Below are positions 9,359-16,727 of a stretch of 64,000 nt of DNA, piece after piece. The position numbers and the translations under genes are program-made. The notes under the pieces are model-generated. The model made no database searches. It saw only the letters and a program-made list of their open reading frames with translations, and was not told where the DNA came from. This stretch comes from Hymenobacter crusticola (GTDB lineage: Bacteria; Bacteroidota; Bacteroidia; Cytophagales; Hymenobacteraceae), in assembly GCF_002154225.1 (NCBI RefSeq), contig NZ_MTSE01000020.1, forward strand, positions 30,662-94,661. The letters run 5' to 3'. Within the stretch, counting starts at the first letter, position 1. Each line of letters opens with the position of its first letter.

Positions 9359-9982
9359 ATGATAAATAATTTAAAGCCACTCTTTTATTATCTTTTTCCA
9401 TTATTAGTTTTCTCATCTTGCTCGAACGAAATGGTGATTGAGCTTCCAGAAAAGACGACTAGTTCCACGAGTGATGCTACTGCTAACTCTCCGGCCATAA
9501 CCTACCTTATCAAAGCTGGCAGCCACGAAACCACAAACCCCTTCAAGCTGCTCCGCAAGAGCCAGGTTCGCTTCGTAGTCACGTTTGATAGCTCCGCAGT
9601 TTATCGCAGCAAGGATACTGACAATCAAGCCGATATCAACAAATTGTACGGCATGTCGGACTTCAACACCTTCCACCAGACCAACAGCGCTCGGTTTGGC
9701 TGGCGCTGGTACAACAACCGCTTGGAGTTGATGGCTTATTCCTACAAAAATGGCGTGAATAGCTCCGACTTTATCACGGCCTTAGAGCTGAACAAGCCCT
9801 ACACCTGTACCCTCACTTTATCTGACCAGAAATACATCTACCAAGTGGAGGGGCAGACGACCAGCGTTGAGCAGTCGCGCCGGGGCAGTGGCATTGCCTC
9901 GGGCTACCAGCTCTACCCCTACTTTGGCGGCGACGAAACCGCTCCGCACGATGTGCGCATCAAAATCCAGGAGCTACCCTAG
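9359..9982 (+). CDS. Putative lipoprotein of unknown function
   Basis: 207 residues. The N-terminus MINNLKPLFYYLFPLLVFSSC is a lipoprotein signal with lipobox FSSC, so the protein should sit in the outer or inner membrane facing the periplasm or surface. The rest is Ser/Thr-rich and then beta-strand-like (VRFVVTFDSSAVY, RFGWRWYNNRLELMAYSY, YQLYPYFGGDETAPHDV), reminiscent of small jelly-roll or LamG-like domains, but I do not recognise a family. The gene is preceded by about 280 bases of AT-rich DNA (9075-9358) holding no gene but plausible promoter boxes (for example TACTTTTA near 9329). It is followed by a perfect terminator, so it looks monocistronic. Confidence 0.72.
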   Translation: MINNLKPLFYYLFPLLVFSSCSNEMVIELPEKTTSSTSDATANSPAITYLIKAGSHETTNPFKLLRKSQVRFVVTFDSSAVYRSKDTDNQADINKLYGMSDFNTFHQTNSARFGWRWYNNRLELMAYSYKNGVNSSDFITALELNKPYTCTLTLSDQKYIYQVEGQTTSVEQSRRGSGIASGYQLYPYFGGDETAPHDVRIKIQELP

Positions 9983-10005
9983 GTTTCGATTTTCTTACAG
10001 TTGCT

Positions 10006-10033
10006 AAAAGCCCCGCTGGCCAGCGGGGCTTTT
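10006..10033 (+). terminator. Perfect palindromic terminator
   Basis: A 28-base perfect palindrome (arms 10006-10019 and 10020-10033) with a GC-rich core, flanked by A4 and T4, 23 bases after the lipoprotein stop. Confidence 0.85.
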
Positions 10034-10172
10034 CTATTGATGGTGGTCAGTTGCTTGTCGTCGCGCCGATTCCGCTCCCCAGTTGTATGGCCTTACGCAA
10101 CCCGGCCCGCTTTCATAAAGTGAACCGAGTATGGCCAACGGTTATTTTCCGCAGATCAGGTTCCTGCGCAAA

Positions 10173-10203
10173 TTGCGCCCGGCCCGGCTTTCTGCTAACT
10201 TGC
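10173..10203 (+). promoter_or_regulatory. Candidate promoter of the YebC-like gene
   Basis: TTG at 10173-10175, a 20-base spacer, and TAACTTGC at 10196-10203 resemble the Bacteroidota -33/-7 promoter. The expected start is near 10210, giving a leader of about 60 nt. The same two boxes and spacing occur upstream of the metal pump at 4440-4470. Confidence 0.45.
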
Positions 10204-10237
10204 AACTCCTTTTGGCGTCACCTACCAGCACCAAAAG

Positions 10238-10266
10238 CACTCAGTCACTCAACCACTCAGTCACTC
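10238..10266 (+). repeat. Short direct repeat in the yebC leader
   Basis: The 13-mer CACTCAGTCACTC occurs twice (10238-10250 and 10254-10266), separated by AAC, ending six bases before the ATG. It lies in the predicted untranslated leader; role unknown. Confidence 0.7.
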
Positions 10267-10271
10267 TATAA

Positions 10272-11006
10272 ATGGGAAGAGCATTTGAATTCCGCAAAGG
10301 CCGCAAAATGAAGCGCTGGGACCGGATGTCGAAGGATTTCACGCGTATCGGTCGGGAAATTGTGATGGCCGTCAAAGAGTCGGGCCCGAACCCCGATACG
10401 AACTCCCGCCTACGCACTGCCATCCAGAACGCCAAGGGCGTAAACATGCCCAAGGACCGGGTAGATGCCGCCATCAAGCGCGCCAGCAGCCGGGAGGAGA
10501 AAGACTACCAAGAAGTTGTGTATGAAGGCTATGCCCCCCACGGCGTGGCTATTGTTATCGAAACGGCCACCGACAACCCCGTACGTACCGTTGCCAACGT
10601 GCGCATGTACTTCAACCGCGGCAACGGCGCCCTCGGCACCGCTGGTTCCTCCGACTACACCTTCACCCGCAAAGGCGTGTTCAAGCTAGCCGCCGAAGGC
10701 CTCGACCTTGATGAGCTGGAGCTAGAGCTCATCGACGCTGGCGCCGAAGATGTGTACTCCGACCAGGAAGAGGACGAGCACGGCAACGTGAAGGACTACA
10801 TCGTGGTAGAAACTGCCTTCACCGACTTTGGTCAGATGCAGAAAGCGCTGGAAGAAAAGCATCTCAACGTTATCAGCGCCCAGCTGCAGCGCATCCCGAA
10901 CACGCGCGTAAGCCTCAGCGACGAAGAAGCCGAGGAGGTTCTGAACCTGATCGAGAAGTTCGAGGAGGACGACGACGTGCAGGCCGTGTATCACACGCTA
11001 GCCTAG
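10272..11006 (+). CDS. yebC: YebC/PmpR/TACO1 family translation or DNA-binding factor
   Basis: 244 residues. It begins MGRAFEFRKGRKMKRWDRMSK, which in this family replaces the MAGHSKW start. The conserved core follows in order: GPNPDTNSRLRTAIQNAK, NMPKDRVDAAIKRA, YEGYAPHGVAIVIE and TDNPVRTVANVR. The C-terminus is acidic. Family members were first described as DNA-binding regulators; more recent work links YebC and human TACO1 to ribosomes stalling on proline-rich motifs. Which role applies here cannot be seen. Monocistronic, with its own candidate promoter and terminator. Confidence 0.93.
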   Translation: MGRAFEFRKGRKMKRWDRMSKDFTRIGREIVMAVKESGPNPDTNSRLRTAIQNAKGVNMPKDRVDAAIKRASSREEKDYQEVVYEGYAPHGVAIVIETATDNPVRTVANVRMYFNRGNGALGTAGSSDYTFTRKGVFKLAAEGLDLDELELELIDAGAEDVYSDQEEDEHGNVKDYIVVETAFTDFGQMQKALEEKHLNVISAQLQRIPNTRVSLSDEEAEEVLNLIEKFEEDDDVQAVYHTLA

Positions 11007-11032
11007 GGTATTGAGCTAGGTTTGGCAGCTAA

Positions 11033-11074
11033 AAAAGAGACAGGCCGCTCCGGTTGGGGCGGCCTGTCTCTTTT
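11033..11074 (+). terminator. Intrinsic terminator of the YebC-like gene
   Basis: Perfect 16-bp stem (11033-11048 with 11059-11074), 10-base loop, A-rich 5' side and T4 at the end. Confidence 0.88.
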
Positions 11075-11372
11075 AATTCACTTATGCCGAGTGTGTTTGG
11101 CACGAAGCACATCAAATTACTCTATCATTTGCCAGATACATTCGCGCCTAGAATTCATCTTCAGCAGCAATGGCTGATGTAGATTTTAAACCAAGTTTAT
11201 TCCAGGAAAAGCTAGCTCTAGGGTTCGTTTTTCTTCTGAACAGTTGGTTCCTAAAAAGCGCCTAGAAGACGGCAAACTGATTTTCTTCTAAGATGGTCAG
11301 ATCATACGCTTCGCGGGCCGCGACATCGTGCTATCCTTACAAGAAAAGCAGCCTGAATAATAGCCCATCATT

Positions 11373-11930
11373 ATGCCCACCGAAAAAGAGAAAATGCTCG
11401 CTGGCGAGCTGTACCAAGCCAACGATCCGGAGTTGGTTGCGGAGCGCCTACGTGCCAAAACGCTGTGCCACTACTACAACCAGCAACCCGTTGAGCTAGA
11501 CAAAGGTGTACTGAGCGAACTACTTGGTTACAAAACCGACGCCCACATCGAAACCATGTTCCGCTGCGACTACGGCTACAACATCAAGCTAGGCCGTAAT
11601 TTCTACGCCAACTACAACTTGGTGGTACTCGATTGTGCCCTGGTCACCATCGGCGACGATGTATTCGTGGCGCCGAACGTGGTGATCAGCACCGCAGGGC
11701 ACCCCGTGGAAGCCGGACCTAGGGTGGCCGGCTGGGAATTTGCCAAGCCGATTACTATCGGCAGCAAGGTGTGGCTGGGCACCGGCGTGCTGGTGATGCC
11801 GGGCGTCACGATTGGCGATAATGCCGTGATTGGGGCGGGCAGCGTGGTCACGCGCTCTATCCCGGCCAACTCGGTGGCGGTGGGTAATCCGTGCCGCGTC
11901 ATTCGGGAGGTGCCAGACGCAGCGAGCTAG
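11373..11930 (+). CDS. Sugar O-acetyltransferase (maltose/galactoside acetyltransferase type)
   Basis: 185 residues, the normal length of LacA/Maa enzymes. The N-terminal helical acceptor-binding segment (KEKMLAGELYQANDPEL) is followed by left-handed beta-helix hexapeptide repeats (VTIGDDVFVAPNVVI, ITIGSKVWLGTGVLV, VTIGDNAVIGAGSVV). The catalytic histidine sits in STAGHPVE. It ends in the usual VAVGNPCRVIRE. The enzyme transfers acetyl from acetyl-CoA to a sugar hydroxyl in the cytosol; the sugar is unknown. The 260 bases upstream hold nothing recognisable. The gene lies 234 bases before bioB on the same strand and is separated from it by a terminator-like hairpin, so it is probably not part of the biotin unit. 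Confidence 0.9.
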   Translation: MPTEKEKMLAGELYQANDPELVAERLRAKTLCHYYNQQPVELDKGVLSELLGYKTDAHIETMFRCDYGYNIKLGRNFYANYNLVVLDCALVTIGDDVFVAPNVVISTAGHPVEAGPRVAGWEFAKPITIGSKVWLGTGVLVMPGVTIGDNAVIGAGSVVTRSIPANSVAVGNPCRVIREVPDAAS

Positions 11931-12088
11931 TTCGGAGCGAAAACTGCGCGTCGGCCTGTGCTAAGCGAGGTATCTGGTTGAGAGCGGCAACGGTTAACTC
12001 AGATTCCACACTTGGCCCAAAATGACACATTAGCGGCCGCGCCCAAAACTTATTCGTACTGCAAACCCGACTTCTCGCTTAAATTGCA

Positions 12089-12126
12089 GCCCGCCGATCA
12101 GCTACCTAGCTTCGGCGGGCATTTTT
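12089..12126 (+). terminator. Hairpin with T-run just before bioB (terminator or attenuator)
   Basis: Arms 12089-12097 and 12112-12120 form a 9-bp GC-rich stem, followed directly by ATTTTT. It ends 38 bases before the bioB ATG. A TTAAATTGC box resembling a -7 element ends at the stem, so the hairpin could terminate the acetyltransferase transcript or lie in the bioB leader as an attenuator. Confidence 0.6.
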
Positions 12127-12163
12127 GATTCTGGCAATTGGCAACTCACAAACGGCACCCGAT

Positions 12164-13174
12164 ATGCTCCGTACCGACTGGACCCTCGACGAAGTAAAAG
12201 CAATTTATCATCAGCCCGTGCTGGAACTGGTGGCCCAAGCCGCCGCCGTACATAAGGAACACCAAACCACCGGCGAAGTGCAGGTGTGCACGCTGCTGAG
12301 CGTCAAAACCGGCGGCTGCCCCGAAGACTGCGCCTACTGCCCCCAAGCAGCCCGCTACCACACCGGCGTGCAAGCGCATAAGCTTCTGCCTGATGCTGAA
12401 GTAATTGCCGCAGCCCAACGCGCTAAGGATTCGGGTAGCACCCGCTTCTGCATGGGCGCCGCCTGGCGCGAAGTGCGCGACAACCGCGACTTCGACCGGG
12501 TGCTAAACATGGTGACGGAGGTGAACAACCTAGGATTGGAAGTGTGTTGCACCCTAGGCATGGTGAATGAATACCAGGCCGAGCGCCTCAAGCAAGCTGG
12601 CCTCTACGCCTACAACCACAACCTCGACACCAGCGCCGAAAACTACTCCAACATCATCACCACCCGCACCTACGACGACCGCCTCGATACGCTGGAGCAC
12701 GTGCGCAAAGCCGGCATTTCGGTGTGCAGCGGCGGCATCATCGGCCTAGGTGAGACGGACGAAGACCGCGTAGCTATGCTGCACACGCTGGCCACGCTGC
12801 CCGCCCACCCCGAGTCGGTACCGGTGAATGCGCTGGTCCCGGTGCAAGGCACGCCTCTCGCCGATCAGCCCCGCGTGAGCGTGTGGGAAATGCTGCGCAT
12901 GATTGCTACCGCCCGCATTCTGATGCCGAAAACCATGGTACGTCTCTCGGCAGGTCGGCAGGAAATGCCGGTGTCGGAGCAGGCTCTGTGCTTCCTGGCC
13001 GGCGCCAACTCCATCTTCTCCGGTGAGAAATTGCTGACCACACCGAACCCCGACTTCGACGCTGACAAGCAGATGTTTGCGACCCTCGGTCTGACGCCGC
13101 GCAAGTCGTTTAAGGATGTGCCCGTAGGCGCCACAGTGCTAGGCAAGGCGGAAGCAATAACGGTAGGAGCGTAG
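12164..13174 (+). CDS. bioB: Biotin synthase
   Basis: 336 residues from the ATG at 12164 (MLRTDWTLDEVKAIYHQPVLE, the usual family start). An open extension to 12125 lacks similarity. The radical-SAM triad CX3CX2C is at Cys52, Cys56 and Cys59 (GGCPEDCAYCPQ), and the TIM barrel carries the YNHNLDTS and GLGETDEDRV segments typical of BioB. It inserts sulfur into dethiobiotin to form the thiophane ring, using a [4Fe-4S] and a sacrificial [2Fe-2S] cluster. It is the first gene of a co-directional biotin cluster. The next gene, bioF, is separated by 151 bases holding a large inverted repeat. Confidence 0.97.
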   Translation: MLRTDWTLDEVKAIYHQPVLELVAQAAAVHKEHQTTGEVQVCTLLSVKTGGCPEDCAYCPQAARYHTGVQAHKLLPDAEVIAAAQRAKDSGSTRFCMGAAWREVRDNRDFDRVLNMVTEVNNLGLEVCCTLGMVNEYQAERLKQAGLYAYNHNLDTSAENYSNIITTRTYDDRLDTLEHVRKAGISVCSGGIIGLGETDEDRVAMLHTLATLPAHPESVPVNALVPVQGTPLADQPRVSVWEMLRMIATARILMPKTMVRLSAGRQEMPVSEQALCFLAGANSIFSGEKLLTTPNPDFDADKQMFATLGLTPRKSFKDVPVGATVLGKAEAITVGA

Positions 13175-13204
13175 TTAGCAATCATTAACCGCGCACTACC
13201 TGTT

Positions 13205-13312
13205 CATCTGTCATCCTGCGCTTGCGAAGGACCTTATCACACCCGAAAGAGCCGTCGTAACGATGGGCGTTCAGGCATGACGAAGTCCTTCGCAAGCGCA
13301 GGATGACAGATG
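13205..13312. repeat. Long perfect inverted repeat between bioB and bioF
   Basis: Arms 13205-13231 and 13286-13312 are 27-base perfect reverse complements around a 54-base centre, ending 13 bases before the bioF ATG. The arm contains GTCATCCTGCGCTTGCGAAGG, close to a short motif family common between genes in many bacterial genomes. A related fragment, GTCATTCCGAGCGGCGCAAGG, lies at 36865-36898 in this window. It looks like a dispersed REP-type element rather than a simple terminator because no T-run follows. As RNA it could hide or stabilise the bioF start. Confidence 0.85.
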
Positions 13313-13325
13313 ATTTTTGTTCATA

Positions 13326-14495
13326 ATGACCCAACACCTGCTTCTTCAACGCCTCGCCCAGCAGCTCGCCAAGCGGGAAGCCGAAGGTACCCGCCGCTAC
13401 CTAACCACTACCAGTGCTGCTCGCGTCGATTTCAGCTCCAATGACTACCTAGGTCTAGCCCGCTCCAAAACGCTACACGCAACACTCCAGCAGGAAGTGG
13501 CCGAAATGGCAGGCAGCACCGGCTCGCGCCTCCTTACGGGTAACTCTGCCAAAGCGGAAGCACTGGAACTACACCTAGCTAGCTTCCACCGCGGCGAAGC
13601 CGCGCTGCTGTTCAATTCTGGCTATGCCGCGAACCTAGGTTTCTTCGCGGCCGTGCCCCGCCGCGGCGACGTTATCTTCTATGATGAAGCGAGCCATGCT
13701 TCCGTGAAGGATGGCATCCGGGGCAGCTTTGCGACGGCGTACAGCTTCCGCCACAACGATGTAGCTGATCTGGAACGACGCTTGCGCCGCGCCAATCTGG
13801 CCACTGGAGGGGCGGTATTTGTGGCGGTAGAAGCGCTGTACTCGATGGATGGTGACCAGGCGCCACTGCGGGAGCTAGCCACTTTCTGCCAGCAGGAAGG
13901 CCTCTACCTGGTTGTCGATGAGGCACATACCAACGGCTTGTATGGCCCGCAGGGCGAAGGCTTAGTGGTGGAACTGGGTTTGACGGAGCAGATTTTTGCC
14001 CGCGTACTCACGTTTGGCAAAGCGCTGGGCAGCCAGGGTGCGGCTGTGGTCGGGGCGACGGTGCTGCGTGATTTCCTTATCAACTTCAGCCGACCGTTTA
14101 TCTACACCACCGCCTTGTCGCCGGGCACCATTGCCGTTCTTACCGCTGCTTACCAGCTACTTCCAACGCTTACACCAGAGCGGCAACGGCTATTTGCCTT
14201 GTCTGATTTGCTGAAAGCGACGTTGAATGCCGTGCCTGGTTTGCAGGTACCAGAAGCTAGCCACATCATTCACCCGGTCTTCTTTCCGGCGGCTACCGCC
14301 GGGCCGGCTCACGTGCGCGCCGTGGCGCAAGCGGCCCAATCGGCCGGCTTCGATGTACGGCCGATTGTGTCGCCGACGGTGCCGGTTGGCACGGAGCGGC
14401 TGCGACTTATTGCGCATAGCTTCAACACCGAAGCCGAGATTCTAGCGTTGGCCGACGTGTTGCGGGCGGCGCTATCCATAGCGCCGCCTTTGTAG
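13326..14495 (+). CDS. bioF: 8-amino-7-oxononanoate synthase
   Basis: 389 residues from the ATG at 13326; a TTG nine bases earlier is less likely. It is a PLP-dependent alpha-oxoamine synthase: VDFSSNDYLGLA near the N-terminus, AALLFNSGYAANLG, the PLP-contacting DEAHTNGLYG, and the Schiff-base lysine in LTFGKALGSQGA. It condenses a pimeloyl thioester with alanine to give KAPA, the first committed ring-building step of biotin. The next gene, bioD, begins 64 bases after its stop. Confidence 0.96.
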   Translation: MTQHLLLQRLAQQLAKREAEGTRRYLTTTSAARVDFSSNDYLGLARSKTLHATLQQEVAEMAGSTGSRLLTGNSAKAEALELHLASFHRGEAALLFNSGYAANLGFFAAVPRRGDVIFYDEASHASVKDGIRGSFATAYSFRHNDVADLERRLRRANLATGGAVFVAVEALYSMDGDQAPLRELATFCQQEGLYLVVDEAHTNGLYGPQGEGLVVELGLTEQIFARVLTFGKALGSQGAAVVGATVLRDFLINFSRPFIYTTALSPGTIAVLTAAYQLLPTLTPERQRLFALSDLLKATLNAVPGLQVPEASHIIHPVFFPAATAGPAHVRAVAQAAQSAGFDVRPIVSPTVPVGTERLRLIAHSFNTEAEILALADVLRAALSIAPPL

Positions 14496-14559
14496 CGCAC
14501 CACAACCCACCCACGCGCGGCTTACAAAGGTTGCGCTCCATGTGCTTTATTGTTTTTCC

Positions 14560-15186
14560 ATGAACCCTGAACGCTTATTCGTCACTGGTATCGGCACCGA
14601 CGTTGGCAAAACGCTGATAGCGGCCATCCTCACCGAAGCCCTAGGTGCCGATTATTGGAAACCGGTGCAAGCCGGCCTCACTCCCACCACCGACAGCGCC
14701 ACCGTTCGGCAGCTCGTGACCAATCCGGCTTGCCAGTTTCACCCAGAAGCTTACCGCTTGCAGTTGCCTGCCTCGCCCCACACGGCAGCAGCAGCCGAGA
14801 ATAAGCTCATTCGTCCCGCAGATTTCACGCTTCCCCAAACGGACAATCACCTCATTGTGGAGGGCGCGGGTGGCTTGCTGGTGCCGCTGGCGCCAGGTTT
14901 TTTGATCGTCGATCTGATAGCCCAGCTTGGCCTAGCAACGGTGGTGGTATCGCGGAACTACCTAGGTAGCATCAACCATACGTTGCTGACGTTGGAGGCG
15001 CTCCGCCAACGCGGCCTAGCGGTGCGCGGACTCATATTCAACGGCGAGCCCAACCCTTCGACGGAAGACTTTATTACCCAGCACACCGGTGTGCCGTTGC
15101 TCCCGCGCATACTCCCCGAAGCAACGGTGAATGCGGCAGCGGTAAGCCGCTATGCTCCTGCATTTCGGGCGGCATTTGGGTTATAA
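14560..15186 (+). CDS. bioD: ATP-dependent dethiobiotin synthetase
   Basis: 208 residues from the ATG at 14560 (MNPERLFVTGIGTDVGKT). The P-loop variant GTDVGKT is at the N-terminus, the WKPVQAG lysine segment follows, and LIVEGAGGLLVPL is the second family signature. It carboxylates DAPA with CO2 and ATP to form the ureido ring. Length is slightly short of the typical 220-230 residues but all motifs are present. Co-directional with bioF and bioA. Confidence 0.95.
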   Translation: MNPERLFVTGIGTDVGKTLIAAILTEALGADYWKPVQAGLTPTTDSATVRQLVTNPACQFHPEAYRLQLPASPHTAAAAENKLIRPADFTLPQTDNHLIVEGAGGLLVPLAPGFLIVDLIAQLGLATVVVSRNYLGSINHTLLTLEALRQRGLAVRGLIFNGEPNPSTEDFITQHTGVPLLPRILPEATVNAAAVSRYAPAFRAAFGL

Positions 15187-15273
15187 AATTACGCTCAAAA
15201 ATCAGGCTGAGCTTGTCGACGTCTGATAGTCAACTTGTTTCTTGCTCCTTTCCTTACCTGTTGCTCCTTGAAA

Positions 15274-16557
15274 ATGTCTCTTGCCACCCGCGACCATGCC
15301 GTTATCTGGCACCCGTACACCCAGATGCAAACCGCCCCGCTGCCCATTCCCATTGTGCGCGGGCAGGGAGCATGGCTGTATGCCGAAGATGGTACTGCTT
15401 ACCTTGATGCCGTAGCCTCCTGGTGGGTAAACCTGCACGGTCATGCGCATCCGCACATTGCCGAACGGGTCAGCAAACAGCTACACACGCTAGAGCACGT
15501 GCTGTTTGCGGGCTTCACCCACCCTGCGGCGGTGGAGCTAGCCGAGCAGCTGCTCGAAATTCTGCCCGCCAATCAAGCCCGCATCTTCTACTCCGACAAC
15601 GGCTCGACAGCGGTGGAAGTGGCCCTGAAAATGGCGCTGCAATATTTCCACAACCTAGGGCGGCCGCGCCAAACCATCGTGGCCTTCCGCGACAGTTACC
15701 ACGGCGATACGTTCGGCGCTATGGCGGTAAGCAGCCGCGGTGCGTTCACGGCGCCATTTGCGCCCTTGCTTTTCGATGTGGCGTTTATCGACGTGCCCGT
15801 CCCTGGCCACGAAGCCGAAAGCCTGGCCCAACTTGAAGCCGTGGCCGCCCAGGGCGACGTGGCTGCGTTCATTTTTGAGCCACTGCTGCTCGGCACGGCC
15901 GGTATGATTACCTACTCACCCGATGCGCTCAATGCCCTGATGGCCTGTTGCCAACGCCACGGCATCCTAACCATTGCCGACGAGGTGATGACGGGTTTTG
16001 GGCGCACTGGCCGTCTGTTTGCCAGCGAGTACCTAGCTAGCCAGCCCGACATGGTGTGCCTCTCCAAAGGCATAACTGGCGGCACCATGGCCCTTGGCGC
16101 GACGAGCTGCGCTGCCGCCGTATACGAGGCCTTTCTGAGTGAAGACAAGCTCAAAACCCTCTTCCACGGCCACTCCTATACGGCTAATCCGGTGGCATGC
16201 GCGGCGGCCTTGGCGAGCATGGAGCTAACTCGCTCGGCGGAATGCGCAGCCAACCTAGCGCGTATCAACCTAGCACATCAGCAGTTTGCGCAAGAAATGA
16301 CCGACCAACCCGGCATCCGCGACATTCGATTACTTGGGACGGTGCTTGCGCTGGAATTTGCCGTCGACACAACGACCACTTACTTCAGCTCCCTGCGCGA
16401 CGAGCTGTACCAATTGGCCCTCTCCCAACGTGTCATTCTGCGGCCGCTTGGCAATATCATCTACACCATGCCGCCTTACTGCACAACAAACGAGGAATTA
16501 CAGCTGATCTATAGCGTGATGCGTCAGATGCGGGAGTTGGTAACCAGCAAGCGGTGA
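15274..16557 (+). CDS. bioA: Adenosylmethionine-8-amino-7-oxononanoate aminotransferase
   Basis: 427 residues from the ATG at 15274 (MSLATRDHAVIWHPYTQM). It is a class III PLP aminotransferase: YLDAVASWWVNLHGH, the FYSDNGSTAVEVALKMA loop, DSYHGDTFGAM, the ADEVMTGFGRTG cofactor aspartate, and the PLP lysine in CLSKGITGG. Substrate-specific Trp and Tyr residues near the N-terminus fit BioA rather than other class III enzymes. It converts KAPA to DAPA, with SAM as the usual amino donor. It lies 87 bases after bioD. Confidence 0.96.
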   Translation: MSLATRDHAVIWHPYTQMQTAPLPIPIVRGQGAWLYAEDGTAYLDAVASWWVNLHGHAHPHIAERVSKQLHTLEHVLFAGFTHPAAVELAEQLLEILPANQARIFYSDNGSTAVEVALKMALQYFHNLGRPRQTIVAFRDSYHGDTFGAMAVSSRGAFTAPFAPLLFDVAFIDVPVPGHEAESLAQLEAVAAQGDVAAFIFEPLLLGTAGMITYSPDALNALMACCQRHGILTIADEVMTGFGRTGRLFASEYLASQPDMVCLSKGITGGTMALGATSCAAAVYEAFLSEDKLKTLFHGHSYTANPVACAAALASMELTRSAECAANLARINLAHQQFAQEMTDQPGIRDIRLLGTVLALEFAVDTTTTYFSSLRDELYQLALSQRVILRPLGNIIYTMPPYCTTNEELQLIYSVMRQMRELVTSKR

Positions 16558-16727
16558 CGCAAGCTGCTCCTCCTGCGTGGGGGTGCGGTTGTAAGCGCCA
16601 AGCCTGAGCTTTGTGTGTCTTTAAATGATTTGTGCCTAGGACATAGCCTAGGTTGCGCAACCACGCCGTTCAACTATGCGCTTTGCACTCAGAACTCAGA
16701 TACCCAAACGCTTCTATTTCTTCGTTC

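Noticed and set aside
11293..11499. 68-codon frame overlapping the acetyltransferase start
   Set aside because: A different frame of the acetyltransferase gene; it has no recognisable motif.
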